Assembly: GCA_026018925.1 (NCBI GenBank)
Contig: JAKSZU010000002.1
Span: 91,787,475 to 91,851,474 of the forward strand
From: Tupaia tana
Lineage: Eukaryota; Chordata; Mammalia; Scandentia; Tupaiidae
DNA: 64,000 nucleotides
Direction: 5' to 3'
Shown piece by piece: positions 1 through 15,000 of this stretch. The position numbers and the translations under genes are program-made. The notes beneath the pieces were generated by a model, which made no database searches, was not told the origin of the DNA, and worked only from the letters and a program-made list of their open reading frames with translations. Position 1 is the first letter of the stretch. Each line of letters begins with the position of its first letter.

Positions 1-12
1 TGTGTTTTGCAG

Positions 13-72
13 GATTGCATCAGAATTAATGTCACTACATTGAGAGATGATGGGGAGGTATCTGAAGAACAG
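13..72 (+). CDS. GINM1: GINM1 exon (first in window)
   Basis: The acceptor tgttttgcag ends at 12 and the donor is gtttgt at 73. The exon is 20 whole codons, reads [20 protein letters not shown] and carries the sequon NVT. Confidence 0.9.
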
Positions 73-3000
73 GTTTGTCTCCTTTTGATTGTTTTTAATA
101 GTTCATTTAGCTAAGTGTTGTGCAGCCTATTTTATTTTTACTTACACATCTAATTTAGTTAGGTAATGTATTTTTGACATGAAGAGTTTGCCATCTTTTA
201 TAAACCTTTGGAATTAATGTATATGCTGCTTTATTTTAAGGTTGTTCTTAACATAACCTATGAGAGTGGACAGGTATATGTAAATGACTTACCTGTAAAT
301 AGTGGTGTAACCCGAATAAGCTGTCAAACTTTAATAGGTGAGTACTATTACTAAATTATTAATTTTCATAATTACTGTTTTTAATAATTCTAATAGTAAA
401 ACAATTCTTGATGTTATGTCTTTACATTTTCAATTAATATACATGATTACTAGAGTATATATTTACACTTATGTGTTTAAAACTATTCTTTATATTGGTT
501 ATTCCTAGTATATTCATTTTTTTCTTTCATTGATGGAAGTGCATCTTTTTTTCTTCTTTTTTTTTGATTTAGAATATCACCATTTATTTTTCTATAGGTA
601 AATTTTCTGTATCTTCAACATTTTCTGCTCAAAATTAAAAGAAAAAAGCAATCTCAAAGTTTAGAACTGGATCACCTGGTCCTTTCTCTTCTTTTTTTTT
701 TTTTTTTTTAATTAAAGAATTATTTTATTTAACTTTATTTATTTCAGTTTGACCAGAGAGGGACAGAGTGAGAGAGAGAGAAAGTGAGAAAGCAAACCAC
801 CAGATTCGAGATTTGAACCATGATCAGCCATGCGGGAATCCAGCGCCTCTAACCACCATGCCACCTGCCAGCCCCTGCCCTTTCTCTTCTTATCATCCCC
901 CAGTTCAAAATGTTTGCATCTTTTAATGGCCAGCATCCTCTTGGATCTGCAGTTCGGTTCAACACACTCAAGCCGTAGGACAATATTCTTTGTGGTTTTA
1001 GCCTTCCAGAAAATTGGCTTTGTCTGCCCACCACAGCCACCTGCTTCCGGTCGTATAAGAAGGGCAAGGATTCCCTGTATGCCCAGGGGAAGAGGTGCTA
1101 CAACCTCTTTTCGGGACCAGCAGGGTGATGTGGTGGTTAAGGAACTGGACTCTCCCACATGGCTGACCACGGTTTGAGTCCTGGACCTGGTAGCTTGCTT
1201 TCTCACTTTTTCTCTCTCCCCTTTTCTGTGTCTGTCTCTAGTCAGACTAAAATAAATAAATAAATAAAATATATATATTTTTTTCTTTTTTTTCTTTCAT
1301 AAGCAAGAAGGAGTACCTTCAGTAGAGTCTTAAACACTCTGTGTGATTTCTCCCAACCAGACATCCTTGAGCACACCCAGTGTGTTTTAAGTTGACAAAT
1401 GGGTCTGAACCGAGCCTCTCATGTGGCCCTAGTGGGCAGTATTACCCTACTTTCTGTGCCATTGAGGCTGGGCTGGAACTGAATTTCTGATTTTTTGTTG
1501 TTGTTGTTAAGGTTTTTGCCATTAGGGCTTGAGAACTCACCCCCTAGGAGGGATGGCCATGCCACAGTTCCTTCTCCTCCTGAGATTTTGGGCATGCATG
1601 CACATGCGCCTGGCATGATTTTCAAGCTGTCAGGTTTGGAACTCCAACTGCGGTCAGCCATGAGGGAGTACAGCACCTTAACCACCACACCACTTGCTGG
1701 TAGTAAATGTGATAGCAAGAATCAGAGTCTTGGAGGGTACGTAGAATAATTGTGAAAAATAGAGAAAAAATGAATTATTTGTCTGATTATCTATAATTTT
1801 TTTTTCTACCTTTATTTTATAGAACATTTTTTCTTCTTAACCTCTTAAAATTACAAATTGTTGGGACCAGCAGTTGGCATAATGGCTGTGTCGTCGAGTC
1901 CCGGACTTGGTGGCTTAAACTCATGCTGGGCATGTATGTGTGCATGCCCAAGATCCCCAGAAGAGAATGGAGGAGAAGGGGTTGTGGTGTGGCTACCCCC
2001 CCAGGGGGTGATTTCTCACTTTCTGTCTCTCTGTCTCTCTCTGTCTTTCTGGTAAGCACATGCGCCCTATAGCAAAAATCTCTCCAAAAAAAAAAATTAA
2101 AAATTGTTTAAATATAAACATATATGTTACATTGGAATGTACCCTATTACTTGAATGTAATAAAGAATATGAGAAATATGTATAGGATTCTTATTACCTG
2201 TGGTTTTTCTTTTCTTTTTTTTATTGCCAGGAGAAATGTGTGCTCAGCAGAGAGAGAGAAAACACTCCCCAGAGGAACATGGTCATGCTATGGACCATGC
2301 CATGGTCCTTTTTTCTCCATTCCACTTGGATTTTGGGCTCATATGCACATGGATATAGTGTTTTTTCCAAGCTGCTGTAGCCAGGACTTGAACCATGGTC
2401 AGCTATGTGATATCTGATTTCGTATGGATGAGGCTTAACTGCCACGTTATGGAGCTGCCCCTTCCTTACCTGTTTTCATTTTTATTTTTTTTAAGATTTT
2501 GCTCTTTATTTTATTTTTTTAGTGTGCTATAGGGCACATGCATTGGCCAGAGAGAGAAAGAGAAGGTGAGAAATCACTCCCTTTGGGGGTGGGGAGTGGC
2601 CTCGCCACAGTCACTTCTCTTCCGTTCTCCTCGAGATTTTGGGCATACATGCATGTGTCCGGTGTGTTTTTCAAGCTGCCATGTTTGGTACTCTACCCAC
2701 AAAGTCAATCATTTGTGTCCATTGCCTTAACCTCCATGCTACTTGCTGGCCCAGTCTTTACTGGTTTTTATATATGCATTTAAGGCAGTAAATTTCTCTT
2801 ATATTTTGTACTTGATTTGTTATAACTTTTATTTTATTTTATTTTTTTGAGAGGTTTTTGCTATAGGGCGTGTGCGCTCGACTGAAAGACAGAGAGACAG
2901 AAAGCGAGAAATCACCCCCCGGGGGGGATGATCATGCTGCAGTTCCTTCTCCTCCATTCTCCTACAGAGAGACAGAAAGCGAGAAATCACCCCCCGGGGG

Positions 3001-3270
3001 GGATGATCATGCTGCAGTTCCTTCTCCTCCATTCTCCTCCCAGGATCTTGGGCATGCACGCACATGTATCCGGCATGAGTTTAAACCACTGGGTCTGGGA
3101 CTCAAATCGTGGTTGACTACATGGCAGTCCAGCGACATAGCCATTATGCCAACTGCTGGTCCCATAATAACTTTTAATTATATTCAGATCAAAGTGTTTT
3201 CTAATTTATTGTACTATTTCCTTGCCTTATGGGTTATTTAAAAATATATTGTTTAATTTTCATCAAACCA

Positions 3271-3311
<41 letters not shown>

Positions 3312-6300
3312 AGCTGATGCCACCTCTGTCATCAGAGATATGCTCTTTATAGGGGCCAACAATATAGCTTAGTGATTAAGGGAGCCAGATCCCACAAGGC
3401 TAACCACAAGTTGAGTTCCCACCCCAACTCTGAGTTACTTTTTATTTCATAGCTCTCCTTTGCCTGGTTAGTTTGGTTTTACATTATTTTACATTTTTTT
3501 TTTTTTTTTTTGTAATTTTTCTGCCATAGGGGACACGCACTTACTGGAGAGAGACAGTGAGAGGGAAAGCGAGAAATCACTCCCCAGGGGGTATGGCCAC
3601 CACAATCCCCTCTCTTCCATTCTCTCAAGACTCTAGGCATGCATGCACACACATGTGTGATTTGTAAGCCACCAGGTCCTGGACTCAAACCACAGTCGGC
3701 CATGTGGGAGTTCATCACCTTAACCACTACATCACCTGCCGGCCCTGTTTTACTATTCTTTTAATGGTCACCCTTGTAATTAATACATTAGTTTGTTTTT
3801 TGCTTTGTAATTTCACTATATAGCATGTGCACTCGCTAGAGAGACAGAGAGAAAGTGAGTAAGCATACCCCAGGGCGGATGGCCGTATGATAGTCACCTC
3901 TCAGGATTTTGGGCATGCACACATAAATGCCAAGCGCTTTTGTCAAGCCACAGGGTCTGGGACTCAAACGCACAGTTAGCTATGTGGGATCCAGCCACCT
4001 TAACTACCACACCACCCAGCTGGTCCCAAGTTAGTATTTTTTCACTTCGCAAACAATACAAGAACTTTAAGATGCCTAAATTCGATTTATTACCTTTCTG
4101 CCTTTGTGTTACACATTTTAACTCTTGGTGTTCTTTTTGTTTGTTTGTTTTTGAGAGACTTTTATGTTGTAGGGTACATGTGCTTGCCAAAGCTACAGAG
4201 ACAGAAAGTGAGAAATCACACCCACCCACCCCCCGCCTCCCCCAGGGGTATGGCCATGTTGCAGTCCCTTCTCCTCCATTCTCCTCTTGGGATTCTGGGT
4301 ACACAGCACGTGCACGGTATGAGTTTCAAGCCACCCGGTCTGGAACTCAAGCTGTGGTTGACTACATGAGAGTCCAGCAATGTAACCTTTACGCCATCTG
4401 CTGGTCCCTAACTTGGTGTTCTTAAACTCCATGCAATAAAATTTTTTACTTTTTTTAAAAAACAGTTACTCAATTATATTTATTTATTTATTTATTTTTA
4501 AGGTTTGCTATAGGGCACATGTATTCACCAGAGGGAGACACAGAGAGAGAGAAAGAGAGGGAACATGAGAAAGCAAGCCTCTAGGTCTGGAATTTGAACC
4601 ATGGCTGGCCATGTGGGAGTCCATTGCTTCAATCCCCACACCACCTGCTGGCCCGTAAAATAATTATTCTTACTGTTTTACGTAGTCCAGTGTTTATTTA
4701 TGTTTACTCTCATAATTATTCTTTCTATTGCTTTTCATTCCTTCCTCAGTGTCTGTGCTCCCTCTGGATTCATTTCTTTCTGCTTAAAGAATTCCCTTCA
4801 AAATTTTAGTTACAGGTTTGTTAGCAATGAATTATTTGAGTTTTTGTTTGTTTGAAAATATCCTTTTCATTCTAAAAAGAATGCTGGACATGGATGCATA
4901 GGATAGTATTTCTGTTTTAGCCCTTAAACTTCATGTTTAAGCCAGTTACGTGAGATCGCCACAGTCTTAGCCTTCTCTGCTACAGTCATTGTTTTCCAGT
5001 CAGCTGGTCACTTTTCCATCTGTTCTTCTTGGAAACTGGCAAATACCCATAAGGAAAGGTAGCATAGAATCTATACCTACCCCAGTAAGTGGTTCTTCCT
5101 ACCTCAAGTGCTTGCTCGCTCATTAGCTCTCATGCGTCTAGACAGATGTGGCTTTTGAGTATTGTTGTGGGTATGTCTTTTTTACACCTCATCTGGTGGT
5201 ACTTAGTAAGAGCTAGTGCTATAAGCTTCTCCATCATAGTTAGGAGAAGTGCTAGTAGCGATTTATAATAATTCCTTTGATGACTTCACGGGGAATTTGA
5301 CATAGAATGCAGGCTACCTGCTCTATTTGTTAAAACTATCTTGCCAGTCATCCAGTTGTTGATTTGAGTTTGTTTCTTTGATAGCTGAAGTAAATGGTCA
5401 TCTTACCTAGTACAAGAATCTTCAAATCACTAAATGCAGCAGCAACAGTAGCACATCATTTTTAATTCTTTTAAAAAATGTATTCTTTGGGTACTGACCC
5501 ATCAGTTATTTATTGCTGTGTGACAGTTTAATGCAAAACTCAGTGGCCTGAGTCAGTATTTATTATTTCATAGCTCTGTATCAAGAATCTGAGGTGGGCT
5601 TAATTGGGTCTTCTAGCTCTGAGTCATTTGCTCTCAGAAGGCCACCATCATGGCAAAGCTCAGCTGGAAAAGATTTGCTCCCTGGCTCGTTCATCTGGTT
5701 GTTGGCAGGATCCAGTTCCTTGTGAAGTGTTGTGTGGAGGCCTCATTTCTCACAAGATACTGACTAAAGGCTTCCTTCAGTTTCTTGCCACATGACTCCT
5801 TTACAGAGTATCTCACAACAGTCAGCTGGCTTCATCAGTGAGAGAACAGGTCTGGCAGCAAGAGAATGAAGTCAGCAAGACGGAAGTCACAGCCTTTCAT
5901 GATCTCATCATGGAAGTGATGTTCCATCCCTGTGCTGTGCTCTCTTACAGACAGGTCACTAGGTCAGGTCTGCACCCGGGGAGGGAATTACACAGGGTAT
6001 GAATATTGGAGGCAGTGATCATTTAGGGCTATTTTTGAAGTCTGTCTACCACAGTAAGGAAGCCAGAATGTGTAAGGCTTTAGTTGGTTTTAATTTAATT
6101 TTATTCTGCAAATGGGTACCAGGTTAGGAATTTAAGAGTCACCACTTTGATATATTGATAGGACTAGATTTTCTGCTTGTTAAGTTTCTTGTGCCCAATT
6201 CTTTAAGCATGGAAACATGCTCTCTTGAGGGAGATCAGTGGGTACACTCAGTTAAAACACTGAGGCTGGGCTAGCCTTGTAGCCTGGTGGTTAAGGGAGC

Positions 6301-9300
6301 TGGATCCCACATAACTAACTGTGGTTGGAATCCCGCCCTGAAGACCTGAAGACCTGAAAAACATGCTGTATGCATGCCCTAAATTCCAACAGGATGGAGA
6401 AATAGAGAAGGGATTATGGCGTGACCATGCCCATTAAGGGGTGCTTTTTCACTCTCTTGTTTCTCTGCTGAGCATAGGCTCCCTCTGGCAATTAAATTAA
6501 AAATAAAAACGCCGAGAGGGACCATGAAAAAAAGGGAGACATTTTAAAGGATATGAGTGGGCTAGACACACTAGAGAGAGGAGAAACACGTGCCAAGTGA
6601 AGAGCCTGAAGAAGGACCAGCCAGTAAACTCACAGGGATGCCACTGAAAGTGTTTGAGTGAAGAGTCTTTTTCCTTTTTTTTTTTTTTTAAGAATTATTT
6701 TATTTAACTTTTATTTATTTATTCATTTTAAACTTGATCAGAGAGGGACAGAGTGAGACAGAGAGAGGGAAAGTGAGAAAGCAAGCCACAAGGTCAGGGA
6801 CTGGAATCGCAGTCAGCCATGTGGGAGTCCAGTGTCCTTAACCACCACACCGCCTGCCGGCCCCATGAGCAAAGAGTCTTAAGTAATCAGAACTGTATTA
6901 GTATTATAGTGAGATTAATCTAGCACTGTGTGTGAATGGTTTGGAGGAGCAAGAATAAAGATGAGGAAAATGAATATTACTCTAGTACTAACTGATTAAT
7001 GAGCTAAATATTGGGATCTTGCAGACAAAGGAATAGCCCTATAAAGGCACAGAGTCTGCTTAAACAACCGACTATGTATTCAGAATGTACACTTGGGTTC
7101 TGCTGGCCAAATAATCTGTAGATTATTTAAGGGAACTGAAACTAGATGCTCCTTTTATGGCAGCTTTCTTGGTGTGTTTTTCTTTATCTTTTTTTCTTCT
7201 TCTTCTTTTTACATCTATTCCATATGGGAGAGACAGAGAAGAGTACCCTCAATGGGGTCTCATGATCCTCCCCCAGCATTTCCAGGCAACTATGACCACA
7301 AATGTGCATGTGCCTTATGGGCACAGGTAGACCTAGGGACCCAACTCCTATCTTCCCCATGGCTGCTTGCACTAGTGCTGTGCTACTGCAGCTTGTGGGC
7401 TGCCTTTTCCTTCCTCTTCTGCTTTTAAGTTTTTATTTATTTTGTATTAATGATAGAGAGTGCATGTGCACACATGAGAAAGATGAGAGGAAAGCATCTT
7501 CACAGGGTCTTATCACTCCTCAGTCCTCTTCCAGTATGCCCAATAGCTGGTTCTGCTGCATTGATCATTACTAGGGAGAAACTGCAGGCCTCTCTTATGT
7601 CCCCATTCCTGCCCACTGCAGCAGTGACAAGTCACTTAATAGGGAAAGAAAAAACTGAATGTCCTTACTGCTTGGGGCCTTTCAATCAGTGGATTTGGTG
7701 ACTGAAGGAATGAATGCTCTTAATTGCCAAAACATGGAATTGACTGCATCTTCTGGCCCGTTTTACTAATAGTTATGCCATGTTGACTTCTCACTGACAA
7801 TCTGTGTAAAAGAATAGGAAAGATGCTGCTAGTTGTATTTCATACAAAATGTGGTCTAAAGACCATCAAACATTTTACCCTTGAGTTTAAGGACTTGTAA
7901 GGATTTGTCAAGTTGTCTTTGTTGTTAGAAATCTGAAATAGCATTAAGGTCAGAAATGAAGAAACCCAAAGAAATTAGCTTTTAGCTGTCTCATTCCATA
8001 TAAATGTCATCAGTGTAATCAAATTCGGTAAGATTTGATGGCAGTTTTGTTCAAAGCTGTCCCTAACTTTTTTTTATAGTGAAGGGTGAAAATCTGGGAA
8101 ACTTGGAGGAAAAAGAATATTTTGGAATTGTCGGTGTAAGAATTTTAGTTCATGAGTGGCCTATGACATCCGGTTCCAGTTTGAAGCTAATCGTCATTCA
8201 AGAAGAGGTGGTCGAGATTGATGGCAAACAAGTAAGAGCATGTGTTGACTAGCTGGGCATTAATTATGAAGGTGTCAATTTGTGCTAGGTATTGTGCAGA
8301 TATTTTATTTGTTACTGTGTTGCTAGGGAAGAAGGTACCCTAATGCTGCTTATATCCAAGAATTTTTGTTTACCTGTTTTAGCAATCAGGGTATTAATTG
8401 TTTTACATCCCTCATTTTGCCGTATGTTGATATCATTTATTTATTTTTCTGTTTGGAGAGATTTTATAGGGCACGTGTGCTCGCCAGACAGACAGAGAGA
8501 GACAGAGAGACAGAAAACGAGAAATCACCCCCCAGGGGGGATAGCCACGCCTCAATCCCTTCTCCTCCGTTCTCCTCTTGGGATCTTGGGCACGCACACA
8601 CATGCGCTTGGTGTGAGTTTTAAGCCACCGGGTCTGGGACGCGAACCGCGGTGGACTACGTGGGAGTCCAGCGACATAGCCATTACACTAACTGCTGGTC
8701 CCTGTATGTTGATATCATGTAGAAATGTTATGAACATTATTGAACGGTTCTACCATTTCCTCTAAATCTCTGTGTAAGTGAAATGGAACTGGGATTTAGT
8801 TTATAACAGTGTATGTAAAGTATGTAGTATGATTAAAGGTAAAAATTAAGTGCTCCAAAGTGGTGGTGGGGGCACTAAAGAGTAATTTTTGAAATAGGAC
8901 AAGTTTTTCAGTTACAGAAATCAGGGAGGAGAATTCACTTTTAAATTCTTATAGGACTATACTATTTAAAAATTTTAAAACTAATTATTTTCTTCTATCA
9001 TAGGTGCAACAAAAGGATGTTACTGAAATTGATATTTTAGTTAAGAACCAAGGAATACTCAGACATTCAAACTACACCCTTCCTTTGGAAGAAAGTATGC
9101 TGTACTCTATTTCCCGAGACAATGACATTCTATTTACTCTTCCCAACCTCTCCAAAAAAGGTAATTTAAAGTCTTAAGGAAATTTCCTTATATGAGGGAC
9201 CTTCAAAAGTCCATAGAAAATTGGGACCAGCAGTTAGCGTAATGGCTATGTCGCTGGATTCCCACGTGGTCGACCGCGGTTCGAGTCCCGGACCCGGTGG

Positions 9301-12004
9301 CTTAAACTCACGCCGGGCGCGTGTGCGTGCGTGCCCAAGATCCCGAGAGGACAATGGAGGAGAAGGGATTGCGGCGTGGCCATCCCCCCTGGGGGGTGAT
9401 TTCCTGCTTTCTATCTCTCTGTCTCTCTCTGTCTGTCTGGCGAGCGCACGCGCCCTATAGCAAAAAAAAAAAAACCTCTCAAAAAAAAAAAAAAAAAAAA
9501 AGTCCATAGAAAATAGATATTATCGAGGCCAGTGGGTAGAGTGGTGGTTAAGGGTGCTGGACTCCCACGTGGCCAACTGTGGTTCGAGTCCCAAACATGG
9601 TGGCTTGCTTTGTCACTTCCACTCTCTCTCTCTCGCTCTTTCCCTCTCTGGACAAATTAAAATAACTAAATAAATAAAGTTAAATATGATAATTTTTTAA
9701 AAAAGAAAATAGGTATTATGAAAATACTGCTTGATTTCAATTTTTTGGTGCCAAAGTAAATTTATACTTTAATTGCAATTTTTTACTCTTTTTGTACAAG
9801 CTACTATATATCTTTATTGAAAATGAGCTGCTGCCTTCTGTGTGTGTGTATGTAAGTGTGTGTGTAGGTTTTTGCCATAGGGTGCATGTGCTTGCTGGAC
9901 AGAGACAGAGAAACAGTAAGAAATCACCCCATGGTGGGTGGCCATGCTGCAATCCCTTTTCCTCCGTTCTCCTCTTTGGATTTTTCCTCCATTCTCCTCT
10001 TTGGATTTTGGGCATACTTGTACATGCTATGTGACTTTCAAGCTGTTAGGTCTAGAACTAGAAGTGTTGACTATGTGGGAGTCCAGCCCATTAACCACAT
10101 GCTACCTACTGGCCCCCAAAAGAGCTTCTTTTATAAAGAAGCCTGGCTTGGGACCAGCAGTTAGCGTAATGGCTATGTCGCTGGACTTCCACGTAGTCAA
10201 CCGTGGTTCGCGTCCTGGACCCGGTGGCTTAAAACTCACGCCGGGTGCGTGTGCGTGTGTGCCCAAGATCCCGAGAGGAGAATGGAGGAGAAGGGATTGC
10301 TGCGTGGCCATCCCCCCTGGGGGATGATTTCTCCCTTTCTGTCTCTCTGTTTCTCTCTGTCTGTCTGGCGAGCGCACGCGCCCTATAGCAAAAAAACCTC
10401 TCCAAAAAAAAAAAAAAAAGAAGAAGCCTGGCTCCAGGACCCACAGTTAGTGTAATGGATATGTTCCTGGACTCCCATGTAGTTGACCACGGTTCGAGTC
10501 CTGGACCTGGTGGCTTAAACTCACACCAGGTGTGTGTGTGTGCATGCCCAAGATCCCAAGAGGAGAATGGGGAAGAAGGGATTGCAGAGTGGCCAGCCCC
10601 CCGGTGGGTGATTTCTTGCTTTCTATGTCTCTGGCGAGCACACGCATCCTATAGCAAAAACCTCTCCAAAAAAAAAAAAAAGAAGCCTGACTCTATGGCA
10701 CAGTGGCAATATGCTGCTCATGAAAAGCTGGATGTCTCATGGCAACTGCAGTTTGAATCCCTGGCCCAGTCAGCCCAAAGCATGTCAGCCGTGTGCATGA
10801 GTGCCTAAGATCTGATGAGCTAGAGGAAGAGGATTGCAGCGTGACCAGACCCTGTGGAGGGTGCTTGTCTCGCTCTCTCTCTCTCACTTTGGCATGTGTA
10901 TACACGTGCTCTATTATAAGTAAAGAAAAAAAGTGGTTTTAATTGCCAAAGAGCGTGTGCACTTACCAGACCCAGACAACAGAGGAAGAGAGGACCCCCA
11001 CAGGGACAGTTACAGTGCAGTCCCTTCTCCATCTCCATCCTGTTGGGAAGTTGCGAACACAGTTGCATGTGCCTGATGTGTTAAGCCACCGTGGCCAGTA
11101 TTCAAACTGTGGTTGGCCATATGGGTTCTGGTTCCCTTAACCATTAGGCTATAGGACTGGCCTCAAGAAAAACTTTTTAAAAAATGTTTATAGCACATTA
11201 TTTTGTGTTTCCTCTGGAATCAATTTTGAGCCTTAGTGGTATGGGATCAGTGCTGGTTGCATAGCACTGTTTTCCAGCAGTTGTCTACGCTTACTCTGAG
11301 TATTTATCACAGGATATGTAATAAAAATATTGTAAAGGTTTGTTTAGAGGAAGAAATATCTATTTTTCCACTGAAACTAGAACTTTTTAAAGTTTAACTT
11401 CTGTGTGACAAAGGTATAATTGCTATAACTCCTTCTAACTATCTTAGGTTGTATTTCCCTTCTGGCTGTTAAATCAGTGAACAATCAAGTATGTTTATTT
11501 TTCTCCATGGTAAATGTATGTTCTTGCTGTCTGAAATGTTATTGGTGTAGTAACTTAGGGCCCCAGCATGCTGCTAGCATTTTGGTAACTTTGCTCTTCC
11601 TCCTCTGTAGAAAGTGTTAGTTCTAGTTCCCTGCAGACCACCAGCCAGTACCTCATCAGGAATGTGGAAACCACTGTAGATGAGGACGCCCTACCTGGCA
11701 AATTACCTGAAACTCCTCTCAGGGCAGAACCTCCATCTTCATATAAGGTACATCGGGTATTTGGTGTTTCCTATGCATTCATGGTTATGGTAAAGAAAAC
11801 AGAGTCTTGGGACCAGCAGTTAACGTAATGGCTATGTCGCCAGACTCCCATATAGCCAACTGCGGTTCAAGTCCTGGACCCGGTGGCTTAAACTCAAGCC
11901 AGGCATGTGTGTGTGCATGTGCATGCCCAAGATCCCGAGAGTAGAATGGGGGAGAAGGGATTGTGGTGTGGCCATCTGCCCTGGGGGGTGATTTCTCACT
12001 TTCC

Positions 12005-12051
<47 letters not shown>

Positions 12052-15000
12052 TCTGGCAAGCACATGCACCCTATAGCAAAAACCTCTCCAAAAAAAAAAA
12101 AAAAGAGAAAACAGAGCCTAGCATTTAATATAAGGTGGGAACCATGAAGAGTGGAACCATGGAGCATTGTTAATAATGGTCTCGTGGTTTTAATGTGACA
12201 TTTTAGTATTTGTGTTTTCTTTTCCTTGTTTCATTTAATAATAGTACAATCAGATCATGATTATCAAGACACTTGATTTCATTTGGTTAATAATTTTCAG
12301 GTCCACAATTCTTTCTCGTATTCCCATCTCTTTGTTTATTCTGCAACTTCACGTGCATTGTGTTCTCAGGATCTTGTACAGTGATTGATTACAGGTGGTT
12401 CAAAGTATGCTTTTTGGAGTCAGTCACTTACTAGTTGTGTGATCTGGGACACACTTACTTCTCTATCCTGTTCGTTTACCTGTGCAGTGGATCACACACA
12501 GTCTGCCAAGTGTAGTGCAAAGCGGTGTCTCTTGACGTAATGTCAAGATGAAATGGGTATTACACATAGATACGCATCGGCACCTAGCTGTCAGTGTTAC
12601 CCACAATGTTTACCTTGCTGACTAGGAAGACATTCGTGGTTCGGAGAGTATCCTGATAACTACGTATCATGTAGGCTCCTTCCCCGAATAATTTCTGTTT
12701 AGGTGAGAAGAGTTTTTTTGGGTTGCTGGAGATAACCAGGTCACTTTAACAATCTGGATTGAGCCCCTTCACCATGTCTACCCACTTCTGTCAGCAGATC
12801 AGCCATGGAACAGCCTGTCTTCACAGCCTGTGCCCTCAGTGTCTACCTTAGGTTCTTCTTTTCTACAGTTAGAGAAACGTGTTTTGTACACAGTGAAACA
12901 CCCCCCGTCTGTTCTAAAGCCTCTAATATGTTTGTCCTTCTTTTCTTTCTCTTGTCCTTCAGCTATTAGAATTAGCAGTTAAATGGACCAGTTGACTCTG
13001 GTCCATTTTGTTTAGAGGTGACTAGCCTACCTAATCTCTTATCATTTAGCAATTGTTTTCACTTGATTTATCGTTAAACAACAATATAAATAACTGAAAG
13101 ATATGAACATTTCTGTGCCTGTATCGTTAAATAAAACATAATTTTTTAAATTGTAAATAACTTTATAAGGGTACATTTAAAAATAAAATGCTCCTGTTTA
13201 AAATATACAGTGAGGGGGCCATTAGGTGATGTGGTGGTTAAGGGTGCTGGACTTCCACATGGCCAACTGTGGTTCGAGTCCTAGACCTGGCACCTTGCTT
13301 TCTTACTGTCGCGCTCTCTCTCACTCTGCCCCTCTCTGGTCAAATTAAAATAAATAAATAAATAAACAAATTAAGTTAAATAAAATAATTTAAAAAGTGT
13401 AATAGTGAGTTTGACATATATAGACCTCTATGTAAACATCACCAAAGTAAAAATATAGAATATTTCCATTATCTCAAAGCTAAAATATTGAAATATTTAA
13501 AGTTTACTCTTGGAGGTCAGTGAATCTTGCTAATCTAATCAAAACTCTTTTATAGGTAATGTGTCAGTGGATGGAAAAGTTCAGAAAAGATCTGTGTAGG
13601 TTCTGGAGCAGTATTTTCCCAGTATGTTTTATGTTTTTGAAAGTCGTGGTGGTTGGAATTACAGGAGCAGCTGTGATAATAACCATCTTAAAGGTGCTTG
13701 TCCCAGTTTCTCAATACAAGTAAGTATTTCTTATTTTTGAAATGTTTGTATTTTTAATGACTAAAAAATGAGTTATATTTACTTTATTTGAATAGAAAAT
13801 GTAAAACATGAGGAAAGATAAGGAAGTGGGAGGGAAAATAATGTCTGCTTTTTTCCTAGCTCGTCTTCCAACTTAGCAAAAGTAAAACATGAATATCTTT
13901 TGTGATCAAGATACTTTTAGAGACTCACATGTGGACAAGACAGACAACTCTCTACAAACTTAAAATCTAACAGGAAAAGAAAGGAAGCAAGTATGTGAAG
14001 TGGGAAATGTAACATGTACAATCAGAGAGAAACAAAACAGGACAATTTCACTGTGTATTTTCTACCCCATAGTATCAATTTAAAATGTGTTCAGTTTCAG
14101 GAAACCAGCAAGATACTCATTACAGTGTTGTTTATCATAGAAAACAAAAATAAAACAAGAACCCTCTTAACTGTTTATCAGTGAGGGCTTGGCTAAATAC
14201 GGGCATGAATGTGTAAAGTATAAAATACGTTAGGTGAAGGACACAAGATGCAGATTAGTATGATTGCATTTTTTTTCTCTTTAAATTTATTTATTTTTTA
14301 CATTAATTCACTATACATCATTACAGCATACAAATGAATTTTCCATCCAAAATACACTGTGTATTGGCTCAATCAAGCACATCAACATACATGTTTTCAG
14401 CAAATAATTTTCTAATTCTTATGTCTTGTATACTTTGTTTTTTGTTTTGCCATCCTTGATTCCTTATCCCTCACCCTCTGCCATGTTCCCACCCTCCTCC
14501 CACATTGTCTCTGGTATCCATGGTTGCTTTCTATGCCTTCCCCCCCCCCATTTAATTGATTTGCTAATGAACTTAATTAGTATAAATATATCCAATAGCT
14601 AGCACAGCTGATATATACCTATACATGAACCCAAGTCTGACTTTAGGCATAAACCCCAGTAGAATGAACATATTATAAAGTAGTACCCAGCTGGGGCTAT
14701 ATAGCTTACTGCAGTCATCAAATATGTATTTTTTTTAAGTTTCGATACGAACAGTTTTAACGTTTTTTTTTTTTTTCTCCTGCAACTTTTTTTTTTAATT
14801 ACTTAACATTCATTCCCTGAGCATCATCACAACGTACTAAATGTGGTTTCCCATCTAGAATAAACTGCATAGTGGCTTAATCATGCATGTTATCATCAAT
14901 AATATTCCATTTTTACTTTCATACATATGTATACATATATATATGTTTTTTACCCCGTGTTTGACCCTCTGCCCTTTCCCACTCTCTTATTACACTATCT

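Larger units (their letters stand above)
9194..9805. mobile_element. Mariner-like MITE carrying two nested SINEs
   Basis: Starts gagggaccttcaaaagtccatag. After removal of the SINEs at 9222-9497 and 9529-9706 it reads through tattatgaaaatactg and ttggtgccaaagtaaattta to a degenerate inverted end, ctttttgtacaagctac. It matches three other copies in the window. Confidence 0.65.

Noticed and set aside
3273-3309. CRISPR or other spaced repeat arrays at the dinucleotide tracts and SINE clusters
   Set aside because: The tracts are simple CA/TG microsatellites, and the dispersed repeats vary in spacing and orientation. The sequence is mammalian.
4936-5500. Possible extra GINM1 exon in the large second intron of the window
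   Set aside because: The frame is continuous between the exons at 241-337 and 8080-8231 with matching phase, and nothing here resembles the protein.
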